From NCBI RefSeq assembly GCF_019747315.1, contig NZ_JAIEQY010000308.1, positions 1-37,521 of the forward strand: a DNA stretch of 37,521 nucleotides, written 5' to 3'. Positions 1 through 8,229 of this stretch are shown here, piece by piece; the first letter of the stretch is position 1, and the number at the start of each line of letters is the position of its first letter. The notes below the pieces were generated by a model, which was given only the letters and a program-made list of their open reading frames with translations, had not been told where the DNA came from and made no database searches. The stretch is from Roseococcus sp. GTDB lineage: Bacteria; Pseudomonadota; Alphaproteobacteria; Acetobacterales; Acetobacteraceae. Position numbers and translations under genes: made by a program.

Positions 1-837
1 GCCAATGGCAATGGCAAGTCCACTTTGGCCAAGCTGCTGGCCGGGCGGATGCAGCCCATGTCGGGCGACATTCATCGCGACCGGCGCATGCGCGTGGGCT
101 ATTTCGCGCAGCATCAGGAAGACGACCTGGACATGGAGGGCACGCCGCTCAGCCACATGATCCATGCGCTGCCGCGCGCCACGCCCGGGCAATGCCGCTC
201 GCAGCTCGCGCGCTTCGGGCTCGATGCGGATCGGGCCGAGACGCAGGTGAAGGGGCTTTCGGGCGGCGAGAAGGCGCGGCTGCTGATGGCGCTGACCACG
301 CGCGACGCGCCGCACATGCTCATCCTGGACGAGCCGACCAACCATCTGGACATTGATGCGCGCGAGGCCTTGGTGAAGGCGCTGGCGGATTACGAGGGCG
401 CCGTGATCCTCATCAGCCACGATCCGCATCTGGTGGAGCTGGTGGCGGACCGGCTCTGGCTGGTGGCCAAGGGCGTGGTGACGCCCTTCGATGGCGATCT
501 CGATGATTACCGCGCGCAGCTGGGCGGTCGCACGGCCGCCGCCGCGAAGCGGGAAGAGAAGAAGGATGACCGCAAGCAGGCCAAGGTGGCGGGTGTCGAG
601 AATCGCGCGGCGCTGGCGCCGCTGCGGGCGCGGCTGAAGGGCATCGAGGTCACGCTGGCCAAGCTCAATGACGAGGCGAAGGTGATCGAGACCGCGCTGG
701 CCGATCCGCGCCTTTATGAGCGCGGCAAGACCGACCTGATCACCCGCGCCACGGCCCGGCGCGCGGTGATCGCCAAGGAAGTGGAGCGGCTGGAGCTGGA
801 ATGGCTGGAAATCACGGAGAAGCTGGAGGCGGCGTGA
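1..837 (+). CDS. ABC-F family ATPase, C-terminal part (5' truncated by window edge)
   Basis: The frame is open from base 1 and begins inside a Walker A motif (ANGNGKST), so the true start lies left of the window. What remains is the second nucleotide-binding domain of a soluble ABC-F protein: signature LSGGEKARLLMAL, Walker B MLILDEPTNHLD and H-loop ILISHD, with no membrane segments. The tail is rich in Lys and Glu and probably forms the coiled-coil C-terminal extension of Uup/YheS-type proteins. The family acts on ribosomes or translation, and which subtype this is cannot be told from one domain. The last 26 bases overlap the convergent toxin gene. Confidence 0.9.
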   Translation, partial: ANGNGKSTLAKLLAGRMQPMSGDIHRDRRMRVGYFAQHQEDDLDMEGTPLSHMIHALPRATPGQCRSQLARFGLDADRAETQVKGLSGGEKARLLMALTTRDAPHMLILDEPTNHLDIDAREALVKALADYEGAVILISHDPHLVELVADRLWLVAKGVVTPFDGDLDDYRAQLGGRTAAAAKREEKKDDRKQAKVAGVENRAALAPLRARLKGIEVTLAKLNDEAKVIETALADPRLYERGKTDLITRATARRAVIAKEVERLELEWLEITEKLEAA

Positions 838-1189
838 GCGCCAGGAGCGCCTTGTCCAGCGTGATCAGCGGCGCATCCAGGCGGCGCGCCAGCCAGAGAT
901 AGCTCGCGTCGTAATGCGTCAGGCGCGTGGCCTCGGCGAGGGTGAGGACTTCGGCATGGTCCACCGGGTATTCCTCGATATCGAGCCGGGTACGGAGGGC
1001 GTAGCCTGCCAGAAAGGCTGCGCGAAGCGCCGGCTGCCGGCGGCATTTCATCTGGCAGAGATTGGCCAGCTCGTAGCCAAAGAGGGCAGGTGCTGCGAGG
1101 CGTTGGCCCTCGATCAGCGCAAGGACCTGCGGCCCCTCGGCTTCATCGAACAGCAGCGCGGCAATGGCGGAGGCGTCAACGATCCGCAA
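812..1189 (-). CDS. VapC-like PIN-domain ribonuclease toxin
   Basis: This 125-residue PIN domain carries the expected acidic residues (D5, E40, D94, D112), which would bind Mg2+ for RNA cleavage. The start is a TTG whose first bases overlap the end of the upstream antitoxin gene by 14 nt, the usual translational coupling of antitoxin-toxin operons. A proline-rich tail ends in the 3' end of the convergent ABC-F gene (26-nt overlap). The RNA target is unknown. Assignment as a type II toxin rests on the fold residues and on the partner gene. Confidence 0.82.
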   Translation of the reverse strand: MRIVDASAIAALLFDEAEGPQVLALIEGQRLAAPALFGYELANLCQMKCRRQPALRAAFLAGYALRTRLDIEEYPVDHAEVLTLAEATRLTHYDASYLWLARRLDAPLITLDKALLALTPPPASP

Positions 1190-1427
1190 CGGAGTCGCGG
1201 TCGCGGTCAGCTCGGATGTTCTCCACGCTGTCGCTGGGAGTCACGATGCCCAGCGCCCGGATCTCGGCCAGCAATCCCAGGGCGTTGACGGGCGGCTTCT
1301 CGCGCGCCGCATCCTCGATAATGGCCAGCAGCTCGCCCTGGAGGGAGCGGTGGTTGCGTGCCGCCCGCTCGCGCAGGCGCTGCACCACATCGTCGGGGGC
1401 GTGCTTGATGGAGAGGGTGACGGGCAT
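1176..1427 (-). CDS. FitA-like ribbon-helix-helix antitoxin
   Basis: An 83-residue protein starting MPVTLSIKHAPDDVVQRLRE, a typical FitA/Arc-type DNA-binding N-terminus (about residues 1-40), followed by a C-terminal segment likely to wrap around the toxin. The ATG at 1427 fits the family's usual start. An in-frame TTG at 1457, with GGAG about 10 nt upstream, would add ten residues and cannot be excluded. It precedes and overlaps the PIN toxin gene. The complex probably represses its own promoter, which would lie in the short gap before glk. Confidence 0.8.
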   Translation of the reverse strand: MPVTLSIKHAPDDVVQRLRERAARNHRSLQGELLAIIEDAAREKPPVNALGLLAEIRALGIVTPSDSVENIRADRDRDSVADR

Positions 1428-1472
1428 GGTTCTGGATTGGCTCCGATCTGGCGCCAATCTAGCGCCACTCCG

Positions 1473-2396
1473 TCAAGCTTTCAACGCCAATTGTGCCAGC
1501 CCCAGCAGCCCCGGCTGCGGATGGCGGATCAGCCGCACCGGAATCCGGGCCAGGTAGCCCCGCATGCGCGGCCGGTCCTGCAAGCGTTCCAGAAAACCCG
1601 CGCGCGGCAGCATCCCGGCCAAGGCTTGGGCCACGCCACCCGCCAGATACACGCCGCCCCGCGCGCCCAGCGCCAGCACCACGTCGCCGCAAAATCCGCC
1701 CAGCGCCTGGCCGAAGACCGCCACCGCCTCACGCGCCACCGGGCAGCCGGAGGCGGCGGCGGCGCTGATCTCGGCGCCGTCCCGCCGCGGCAGGGCGGCG
1801 CCGCGCAGCTCCGCCAGCCCATCATGCAGGGTGACGAGGCCGATGCCGGAGAGAAAATCCTCCACCGAAACGGCGCCCTGCCGCGCCTGGAGCCAGGCCA
1901 GCAGCGCGGCCTCAGTCGCGTCGCGGGGGGCGAAGCCCATATGCCCGGCCTCGGTCGCCAGCGCGCCATGGCCGGGCAGGAAGCCCGCCACGCCCAGGCC
2001 CGTGCCGGGTGCGATGATGGCCTGGGGGGCGCCGGGCGTGCCGATCCCCTCCTGCCAGGGTTCCACATCCGCGGCGGTGAGGGCGGGCAGCGCCCAGGCC
2101 ATGGCCTCCAGATCATTCACCAGGCGCAGCCGGGCGAGGCCGAGCGCTGCGGCCAGGGCAGGGGCGTCGAAGGTCCAGTCGCCATTGGTCAGCCGGGCAT
2201 GGTCGCCCTCGATCGGGCCGGCGATGGCGAGGATCGCGGCCTGCGCCGGCCCCAGCGCACCCAGCGCCGCCCGAAGCGCTTCCCGCGCCGTGGGGTGATC
2301 GGCCACGCGCTGCGTCACCACCTGGCCGAAGGCACCGCCCTCGGCCAGGGCGAAGCGCGCCTGGGTTCCGCCGATATCGCCGATCAGCGTCGTCAA
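1473..2396 (-). CDS. glk: Glucokinase, E. coli Glk type
   Basis: A 307-residue cytoplasmic kinase that would phosphorylate glucose with ATP to glucose 6-phosphate. Visible motifs are the N-terminal phosphate-binding GDIGGTQARFAL, the catalytic-region NDLEAMAW, the second ATP-binding segment APGTGLGV, the sugar-binding EAGHMGF and the C-terminal LAGGVA. Length matches the family (about 320). The ATG overlaps the stop of the upstream CoA-lyase gene by 4 nt, so it is probably co-transcribed with the organic-acid genes, an unusual partnership for glk. Confidence 0.9.
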   Translation of the reverse strand: MTTLIGDIGGTQARFALAEGGAFGQVVTQRVADHPTAREALRAALGALGPAQAAILAIAGPIEGDHARLTNGDWTFDAPALAAALGLARLRLVNDLEAMAWALPALTAADVEPWQEGIGTPGAPQAIIAPGTGLGVAGFLPGHGALATEAGHMGFAPRDATEAALLAWLQARQGAVSVEDFLSGIGLVTLHDGLAELRGAALPRRDGAEISAAAASGCPVAREAVAVFGQALGGFCGDVVLALGARGGVYLAGGVAQALAGMLPRAGFLERLQDRPRMRGYLARIPVRLIRHPQPGLLGLAQLALKA

Positions 2397-3250
2397 ATCG
2401 CGGCCGCTTCCTCGCTCAGCGCGATGATGCGCTCCATGCGCGGCACCAGGTCCATGGCAATGAACTCCCCATCCACCAGCGCCACCGCCTCGCCCCGCGC
2501 CGCCGCCTCGCGATAGGCGGCGACGAAGCGCTGGGCCTTCGCCACCTCCGCCGCATCCGGCGTGAAGGCGGCGTTGATCGGCGCGATCTGGTCGGGATGG
2601 AACACCACCTTGCCGCTGAACCCAAGCTCCTTCGCGGCCAGCGCATCGGCGTGGGTGCCGACGGTGTCGCGCAGGCCCAGCAGGAAGGGCGCATCAATGG
2701 CCTGGATGCCGACGGCGCCGCAGGCGGCGGCGATGGTGGCGCGCGGGAATTCCAGCGCGCGGGCGGTGAGCGCGCCGCCCGTTTGCAGCGTGTAGTCGCC
2801 GGGGCCGAAGAACATGCCGACGAGGTTGGGCGAGGCATCGGCGATGGCGAGCGCATTCAGCACGCCGCGCGGGGTTTCCAGCGTGGCGATGATGCCGATG
2901 TTGCGCCCGGCCAGTGCGGCGTCGAGCTGGTGGAGCTGCGCGGCGCTCTCCACCTTCGGCACCAGCAACGCATCGAGATGGTCGAGTGGCAGGGCGGCGA
3001 GGTCGCGGGCGAAATCCTCGGTGCCGATTCCGTTGATGCGGACCGCGCGCTCGCGCCTTCCGAAATCGAGTTCGCGGAGCACGGCGGCGATGGTGGCGCG
3101 CGCTTCCTCCTTGCGGCTGGGCGGCACGCCATCCTCCAGGTCGAAGGCGAGGCTGTCGGCTTGCAGGGTCGCGGCCTTTTCCAGCCGCTCGCGGCGATGG
3201 CCGGGGGTGATCATCATGGAGCGGCGCAGGCGCCAAGGCTTTGCGGTCAT
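2393..3250 (-). CDS. HpcH/HpaI (CitE-like) CoA-ester lyase
   Basis: A 285-residue TIM-barrel protein of the citrate lyase beta/malyl-CoA lyase family. It starts with the family pattern RRSMMITPGH and has the segment DSLAFDLEDGVPPSRKEEAR, in which the acidic residues and Arg contribute to Mg2+ and CoA-ester binding, and later FHPDQI. Likely reactions are cleavage of malyl-, citramalyl- or a related 3-hydroxyacyl-CoA. It sits between a GntR regulator and glk with 4-nt overlaps on both sides. The CoA-transferase two genes upstream would supply its CoA-ester substrate. Exact substrate is not deducible. Confidence 0.85.
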   Translation of the reverse strand: MTAKPWRLRRSMMITPGHRRERLEKAATLQADSLAFDLEDGVPPSRKEEARATIAAVLRELDFGRRERAVRINGIGTEDFARDLAALPLDHLDALLVPKVESAAQLHQLDAALAGRNIGIIATLETPRGVLNALAIADASPNLVGMFFGPGDYTLQTGGALTARALEFPRATIAAACGAVGIQAIDAPFLLGLRDTVGTHADALAAKELGFSGKVVFHPDQIAPINAAFTPDAAEVAKAQRFVAAYREAAARGEAVALVDGEFIAMDLVPRMERIIALSEEAAAI

Positions 3251-3936
3251 GCGGGAATTCCAGCGGGTGGGGTGAGGCCCAGGCGGCGGAAGCCGCTATC
3301 GAGGATGACGCGGCGGAACTCGGCCTCGGCGCGGTCGGGGTCCCCGGCGCGGAGGGCGGCGAGGAGGTGGTCGTGATTCAGCAGCACGCCCTCGCCCGCC
3401 GCCTCGAAGGCCGGATGGCGGTGGAGAAACAGCCGCACGAGATGCGACATGGAGAGCCAGGCGCGGAGCAGGAATTCATTGCCCGAAGCTCGGCAGACCA
3501 ATTCGTGGAAATGCCAGTCGGCATCGCGCCACTCGGCGATGCGGCCCGATCTGGCGGCGGCCAGGATGCGCGCGTGCTGCGCTTCCAGGTCCTTCAGTTG
3601 CGCGGGGGTGGCGCGGGCGGCGAGCAGCCGCGCGGCCATGCCTTCCAGTGTCGCGCGCATCACCACCATCTGCGCCGCCTGCTCGGGCGAGACCTGGGCG
3701 ACGCGGGGCGAGCGGCCGGGGCGGCGTTCCACCAGCCCCTCGCCCTCCAGCGTCTTCAAGGCCTCACGCAAGGGCCCGCGGCTGACGCCGAAGCGGGCGG
3801 CGAGGCTCGCTTCGATGATCCGCTCGCCGGGGGCGAGTTCGCCCGCGCGCATCGCCTCCACCATGCGCGCGGCCAGCTTCTCGGGGAGCGAGGCGCGGGG
3901 CGGCAAGGTGCCAATGGATGGCGATGCGTCGAGCAC
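3247..3936 (-). CDS. GntR family regulator with FCD domain
   Basis: A 229-residue regulator with an N-terminal winged helix (about residues 18-80, including RFGVSRGPLREALKTLEGEGLV) and a C-terminal all-helical FCD ligand domain. The FCD acid/His ligands are visible in DADWHFHELV and LNHDHLL. The usual third His near the end appears replaced (AEFRRVILDS), so metal binding may be altered. The start is GTG directly after the stop of the CoA-transferase gene (0 nt gap), and the end overlaps the lyase gene by 4 nt. It probably senses an organic acid or CoA ester and controls this operon and the divergent receptor. Confidence 0.88.
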   Translation of the reverse strand: MLDASPSIGTLPPRASLPEKLAARMVEAMRAGELAPGERIIEASLAARFGVSRGPLREALKTLEGEGLVERRPGRSPRVAQVSPEQAAQMVVMRATLEGMAARLLAARATPAQLKDLEAQHARILAAARSGRIAEWRDADWHFHELVCRASGNEFLLRAWLSMSHLVRLFLHRHPAFEAAGEGVLLNHDHLLAALRAGDPDRAEAEFRRVILDSGFRRLGLTPPAGIPA

Positions 3937-5148
3937 TCAGATCACTTCGAGCTTGGTCAGCCGTTCGATCTCGGCCGCGTCCAGCTTCAGCCAATCCTTG
4001 TAGACCTCGTCATTATGCTCGCCCATCGAGGGGCCAAGCCATTTCACCTTGCCCGGCGTATCCGTCAGGCGCGGCACGAGGTTGGGGATGGCGAGTTCGC
4101 CCACGCGGGGGTCCTTCATCATCAGGATGTTCTCGCGGTGCTTGTATTGCGGGTCCTGAAAGATTTCCTCGATGGAATAGACCGGGCCGCAGGGCACCTG
4201 CTCGCGCTCGCAGATCGTCATGAGTTCGTCGCGCGTATATTGGCTGGTCCAGTGGCTGACATAGGCATCCACCTCGCCGCGCGCCGCCTCGCGCTGCTTG
4301 ATCTTGCCCCATTTGCCATCCTCGGCCCATTCGGGGACGCCCATGGCGCCGGCCAGGCGGGCGAAGATCTTGTCGGAGGTGCAGGCGATGGCGATCCAGC
4401 GCTTGTCCTTGGTCGGGTAATGGCTGTGCGGCACGACATTGACGGTGCCCGGCCCCATGCGCTCACGGACGTAGCCGTTGAGCTGGAAGGAGGGGGCGAG
4501 CTCATCCAGGATGCGAAAGATCGGCTCATAGAGGCCGATATCCACCACCTGGCCGCGCCCCGTCTTCTCGCGCGCCTGGATCGCCAGCAGCGCGCCCAGC
4601 GCGCCATAGAGGCCGGCGAGGTAGTCGGGGATGGTGGCCGAACCCGGCGTCACCGGCGGGCGGTCCGGATAGCCCGCGAGGTAGGAGAGCCCGCCAAAGG
4701 CATTGCCGATGCGCCCGAAGCCGGGGCGCCCGCTATAGGGGCCGGTCTGCCCGTAGCCGGAGATGCGGACCATGATGAGACGGGGATTCACCTCGCGCAG
4801 GACATCCCAGCCCAGGCCCCATTTCTCCAGCGTGCCGGGCTGGAAATTCTCCACCAGGATGTCGGCCTCGGAAACCATGCGCTTCAGCAGCGCGGCGCCA
4901 TCCGGCTTGCGGAGATCGAGCGTGGCGGAGCGCTTGTTGCGGCATTCGGAGAGCCAGGGGAGCGTCTCGCCGCATTCGGTGACGGTGCCGAACTTGCGCA
5001 GCGGGTCGCCCACGATGGGCAGCTCCAGCTTGATGACGTCGGCGCCGAATTCCGCGAGCTGGGTGGAGCAGAAGGGGCCGGCCAGGAAGCTCGAGACGTC
5101 AATGACGCGGACGCCGTCCAGCGGCATGACCTTGGGTGAGTCGGACAT
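3937..5148 (-). CDS. Type III (CaiB/BaiF) CoA-transferase
   Basis: A 403-residue class III CoA-transferase moving CoA between carboxylic acids. It has the N-terminal PLDGVRVIDVSSFLAGP segment, the ENFQPGTLEKWGL motif, and the expected nucleophilic Asp in IPDYLAGLYGALGA (about D175). The start at 5148 is chosen because GAGGAAA lies just upstream; an in-frame codon at 5184 lacks such a site. First gene of the minus-strand unit transferase, GntR, lyase, glk, and divergent from a Bug receptor. Likely role: activating an imported di- or hydroxy-acid for cleavage by the CitE-like lyase. Confidence 0.9.
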   Translation of the reverse strand: MSDSPKVMPLDGVRVIDVSSFLAGPFCSTQLAEFGADVIKLELPIVGDPLRKFGTVTECGETLPWLSECRNKRSATLDLRKPDGAALLKRMVSEADILVENFQPGTLEKWGLGWDVLREVNPRLIMVRISGYGQTGPYSGRPGFGRIGNAFGGLSYLAGYPDRPPVTPGSATIPDYLAGLYGALGALLAIQAREKTGRGQVVDIGLYEPIFRILDELAPSFQLNGYVRERMGPGTVNVVPHSHYPTKDKRWIAIACTSDKIFARLAGAMGVPEWAEDGKWGKIKQREAARGEVDAYVSHWTSQYTRDELMTICEREQVPCGPVYSIEEIFQDPQYKHRENILMMKDPRVGELAIPNLVPRLTDTPGKVKWLGPSMGEHNDEVYKDWLKLDAAEIERLTKLEVI

Positions 5149-5167
5149 GGGTTTCCTCGGTTGAATT

Positions 5168-5177
5168 CTGTTGACAG
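5168..5177. promoter_or_regulatory. Candidate GntR operator between divergent genes
   Basis: The half-sites CTGT and ACAG flank a central TG (CTGTTGACAG) in the 90-bp gap between the CoA-transferase and the Bug receptor start codons. The position fits binding by the GntR protein encoded one gene away. This is an inference from symmetry and location only; no consensus for this regulator is known. Confidence 0.25.
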
Positions 5178-5238
5178 TTTGCACTGGCTAAATTTGTCCG
5201 GTCAAGCGAGGATGGGGAAAATCACCAGGAGGAAACAC

Positions 5239-6201
5239 ATGATCCGGATCACCCGCCGCACCGCGCTGCTGGGCGCGCTGGCCACGCCCGCTCTCGCGCA
5301 ATCGCCCGCCTGGCCGCAGCGGCCGGTGCGAATCATCGTGCCCTATGCCGCAGGCGGCGGCACGGATTTGACCACGCGCGCGGTGATGGAGGCGGTGGGG
5401 CAGCGGCTGAACCGCCCCATGATCATCGAGAACCGGCCCGGCGCCGATGGCGCCATCGGCAGCGAGGTGGTGGCGCGCAGCGCGCCCGATGGCCACACGC
5501 TGACCGGCATCAACCCGACACACCTGCTGCTGCGCCACACGGCGGCCAGCCTGCCCTATGACCCCGCCACGGATTTCACACCCATCGCCGTCTTCGCGCT
5601 CTATTCCTTCGTGCTGCTGGCCGCGGCCGACGCCCCCTTCCGCGACGTCCCGGGCCTGATCGCCGCCGCCCGCGCGCGCCCCGGCGCCATCGCGCATGGC
5701 ACGGCGGATGTGGCCTCGGGCGTGGTCGGCGCGCAATTCGCCAAGGCGGCAGGGATCGAGCTGAACGAGATCCGCTATGCCGGCGGCGGCGCCTCCACGC
5801 GGGACCTGATGGGCGGGCATCTGCCGCTGGCCTGGGTCAGCACGGCCACCGCCATGCCGCTGATGCAGAGCGACCGCATCCGCATCATCGCCGTCACCTC
5901 GCCCCGCCCTTCGCCCTTCCTGCCGGAGGTGCCGACCTTCGCGAGCCTGGGCCTGGGGGCCGCCAGCTATGAGGGCTGGTTCGGCCTCTGGGGCCCCGCG
6001 CGCATGCCGCCCGAACTGGTCGAGCGGATCAATGCCGAGGCCAATGCCGCGGCGGCGACCGAGGCGGTGCAGGCGCGCTTCCGCACGCTGGCGGTGGAGC
6101 CTGGTGCGCTGGATGCGCCCGGCGTGGCCAATCTGATGCGCGACGATGCGGCGCGCTGGGCACGGGCAGCGCAGGAGGGGCTGCTGCGGCGGGCAACCTA
6201 G
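5239..6201 (+). CDS. Bug/TctC-type tripartite tricarboxylate receptor
   Basis: A 320-residue exported solute-binding protein. The start ATG follows AGGAGGAAA closely; upstream in-frame codons would spoil the signal peptide. The N-terminus MIRITRRTALLGALATPALAQ is a signal sequence with twin Arg. Family motifs follow: WPQRPVRIIVPYAAGGGTD, IENRPGADG and GHTLTGINP. Bug receptors bind carboxylates in the periplasm. No tctA/tctB membrane genes are present, as is common for the many orphan Bug proteins of this group. It is divergent from the CoA-transferase operon and probably delivers its substrate. Confidence 0.9.
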   Translation: MIRITRRTALLGALATPALAQSPAWPQRPVRIIVPYAAGGGTDLTTRAVMEAVGQRLNRPMIIENRPGADGAIGSEVVARSAPDGHTLTGINPTHLLLRHTAASLPYDPATDFTPIAVFALYSFVLLAAADAPFRDVPGLIAAARARPGAIAHGTADVASGVVGAQFAKAAGIELNEIRYAGGGASTRDLMGGHLPLAWVSTATAMPLMQSDRIRIIAVTSPRPSPFLPEVPTFASLGLGAASYEGWFGLWGPARMPPELVERINAEANAAAATEAVQARFRTLAVEPGALDAPGVANLMRDDAARWARAAQEGLLRRAT

Positions 6202-6205
6202 AAGG

Positions 6206-6247
6206 AAAAAAGGCCTCCGGCGGCCGGGGCCTCAGGCCCCGGACCCC
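6206..6247 (-). terminator. R2 repeat copy A, minus-strand terminator
   Basis: Reading the minus strand, a perfect 9-bp stem (6224-6242, one-base centre) and a CGCCGGAGGCC segment are followed by six T (6206-6211). It lies 6 nt after the dctM stop, so it should end the TRAP operon, and it also sits just after the convergent Bug gene. The same sequence recurs at 16534, 21660, 21756 and, as a half copy, 37339, so it is a dispersed repeat as well as a terminator. Confidence 0.75.
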
Positions 6248-6253
6248 ATTTCT

Positions 6254-7519
6254 TCAGCGCACCAGATACAACGTCAGCGCGGGAAAGACGCTCAGCAGGA
6301 CCAGCACCACCGCAGTGGTGAGGCAGTAGGGGATGGTCCAGAGGAAGATCTCGCCAGGCTTCATCTTCGTCACCGCCGCCGCGATGAAGAGCGCGATGCC
6401 CACCGGGGGCGAGACCAGCCCCAGCACCAGGTTGATCGAGACCACCACGCCGAAATGCACGGGATCGATGCCGTAGATGTCGGTCGCGATGGGCAGCAGG
6501 ATGGGCACCACCATGATCAGGCCGGGAATGCCGTCGATCACCGTGCCGATCACCAGCAGGATCACATTCACCAGCAGCATGAAGGAGACGGGGCCGGTCG
6601 CGATGGTCTGCATCCAGGCCGCGATATCCTGCGGCACCTTGCCGAAGGTCAGCACCCAGCCGAACACCGCCGCCGTCGCCACCATGAAAAGCACCACGGC
6701 CGCGTTCCGCCCGGCGGCCAGCAGCATGCCCGGCAGGTCCCGGTCATGGAACTGGCGCGTCCCGAAGCGGCCAATCAGATAGGCGGCGACGCAGGCGACG
6801 GCGGCACTCTCCGTCGCGGTCGCGATGCCCGTGGTGATGCTGCCGATGATGACGAGCGGGATCAGCAGCGTCATCACGCCATCGCGCAGCAGCTTGAAGC
6901 GATCCCTCCAGCCCAGCGGGCGCGGGGTGGGGAAGGGGCTGATCAGCCCGACCACGAAGATCACGAGGAAGAAGCCCGCCGTCATCATCAGCCCGGGGAT
7001 GATCCCGGCCAGGAACATGTCACCCGTCGCCACCCGCGCCAGCACCGCATAGACCACGAACATCATCGAGGGCGGGATGATCGGCGCCAGCAACCCGGCC
7101 GAGGCGGTGGTGGCGACCGAGAAGCGCCGGTCATACCCTTCGCGGTCCATCTCGGGGACGATGACGCGGCTCATGATGGCGATCTGCGCCGCTGCCGAGC
7201 CCAGGATGCTCGCCATCAGCGCATTGGCCAGCACATTGATATAGGCGAGGCCGCCGCGCACCGTGCCCACGAAGGCACGTGCGAGCCCGATGAGGCGCGT
7301 GGTGATGCCCGCCCCGTTCATGATCTCGCCCAGGATGAGAAAAAGCGGGATGGCCAGCAGCCCGTAATTCTCCACGCCGCCGAACATCTGGATGGGGTAG
7401 GAGCCGAGCAGCACCTGGTTGTTGCTGGCGAAGATATAGGCCGCGGCCGAAAGGCCCAGCACGATGCCGATGGGCGCCCCCACGAAGAGCAGCACGGCGA
7501 AGGCGATGCCGGTGATCAA
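6254..7519 (-). CDS. dctM: TRAP transporter large permease DctM
   Basis: A 421-residue, highly hydrophobic protein with about 12 membrane helices, the ion-coupled transport channel of a TRAP system. Family segments include LFLILGEIMNGAGIT, ANALMASILGSAAAQ, PSMMFVVYAVLA and VVSINLVLGLVSPPVG. The start is a TTG at 7519 in TTGA overlapping the dctQ stop, which gives the normal DctM length; longer in-frame readings upstream lie in dctQ. It works with DctQ and the DctP receptor to import an organic anion with Na+. The operon ends at the R2 terminator. Confidence 0.88.
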   Translation of the reverse strand: MITGIAFAVLLFVGAPIGIVLGLSAAAYIFASNNQVLLGSYPIQMFGGVENYGLLAIPLFLILGEIMNGAGITTRLIGLARAFVGTVRGGLAYINVLANALMASILGSAAAQIAIMSRVIVPEMDREGYDRRFSVATTASAGLLAPIIPPSMMFVVYAVLARVATGDMFLAGIIPGLMMTAGFFLVIFVVGLISPFPTPRPLGWRDRFKLLRDGVMTLLIPLVIIGSITTGIATATESAAVACVAAYLIGRFGTRQFHDRDLPGMLLAAGRNAAVVLFMVATAAVFGWVLTFGKVPQDIAAWMQTIATGPVSFMLLVNVILLVIGTVIDGIPGLIMVVPILLPIATDIYGIDPVHFGVVVSINLVLGLVSPPVGIALFIAAAVTKMKPGEIFLWTIPYCLTTAVVLVLLSVFPALTLYLVR

Positions 7520-8079
7520 ACCTCGGCCTCCTGCCGCTCGGCGAAGGTCTGGCCCGAGACCATGGAGGTCACATCCTCCACCAGATTGGCCGTGGCATGC
7601 ACGCTGGTGGTGAGCGCAAACCAGGGCATGACCAGGAAGAAGGGCCATTTCGGCAGGTTCACCGTGGTGGGCCGGTCCATGTAGATGCCGTTGAAATTCA
7701 CCTCGAAGAAGGCCTGCAAATTCCAGCCCTGCGCCATCAGCGTCGGCAGGTCGAACCACCACCAGCAAAGCACAACCATCAGCACGCCAAAGCCCAGCAC
7801 CAGCGCATCCACGACCACGCGGGCCAGGTGGCGCAGCCGGCCGGGAAGCGGGTCGGTCAGCAGGGTGACGGCGAAATCCATGCGCTGGTGGACCAGCAGC
7901 GAGGCGCCGATGAAGCAGGCCCAGACCATGGCAAAGACCGCCGCCTCATCCACCCAGAAGAGGGAATAGTTCAGGCTGCGGGTGACGACGTTCAGCAGGA
8001 CGAGGCCGAGGACGAGGGCCATGCAGATGACCAGGGCGCCTTTCTCGAGCGCGGCGACGGATAGGCTCAGGCGGCGCAT
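7516..8079 (-). CDS. dctQ: TRAP transporter small permease DctQ
   Basis: A 187-residue membrane protein with four predicted helices (for example ALVICMALVLGLVLLNVV near the N-terminus and a VFAMVWACFIGASLLV segment), matching the DctQ family in length and topology. The ATG at 8079 starts MRRLSLSVAALEKG; upstream codons would read through the R1 repeat. It overlaps dctM by 4 nt. Together they form the membrane part of the TRAP transporter whose receptor gene lies upstream, across the repeat. Confidence 0.85.
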   Translation of the reverse strand: MRRLSLSVAALEKGALVICMALVLGLVLLNVVTRSLNYSLFWVDEAAVFAMVWACFIGASLLVHQRMDFAVTLLTDPLPGRLRHLARVVVDALVLGFGVLMVVLCWWWFDLPTLMAQGWNLQAFFEVNFNGIYMDRPTTVNLPKWPFFLVMPWFALTTSVHATANLVEDVTSMVSGQTFAERQEAEV

Positions 8080-8091
8080 CAAGAAAAAGAT

Positions 8092-8211
8092 CGAGGGGCT
8101 TTGCCCCCCGAGCCCCCCAGCAGGGAACACGTTCCCGGCACCCATATTTGTTCGGAGATGCAAGAACCTGAGGTTCTTGCTGGGGGAGCGCGAGGGGGCA
8201 AAGCCCCCTCG
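8092..8211. repeat. R1 palindromic intergenic element, copy 1 (120 bp)
   Basis: The ends (8092-8121 and 8179-8211) are near-perfect inverted repeats, each containing its own GAGGGGC/GCCCC hairpin. Inside are a 6-bp stem (8123-8136) and a perfect 21-nt palindrome (8160-8180). The segment 8152-8180 is identical to 17737-17765 in the second copy. It separates dctP from dctQ and encodes nothing convincing. It could be a MITE-like element or an mRNA structure that lowers permease expression relative to the receptor. Confidence 0.85.
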
Positions 8212-8229
8212 CTGTCAAACCCCATCACC

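Noticed and set aside
3241..5139. Plus-strand open frame of 632 codons
   Set aside because: Antisense to the GntR and CoA-transferase genes, no domain, no ribosome-binding site.
5161..5238. N-terminal extension of the Bug receptor
   Set aside because: It would place 26 residues before the signal peptide and ignore the strong AGGAGGAAA before ATG 5239.
6146..7684. Plus-strand open frame of 512 codons opposite dctM
   Set aside because: His/Asp/Gln-rich antisense product; dctM is certain.
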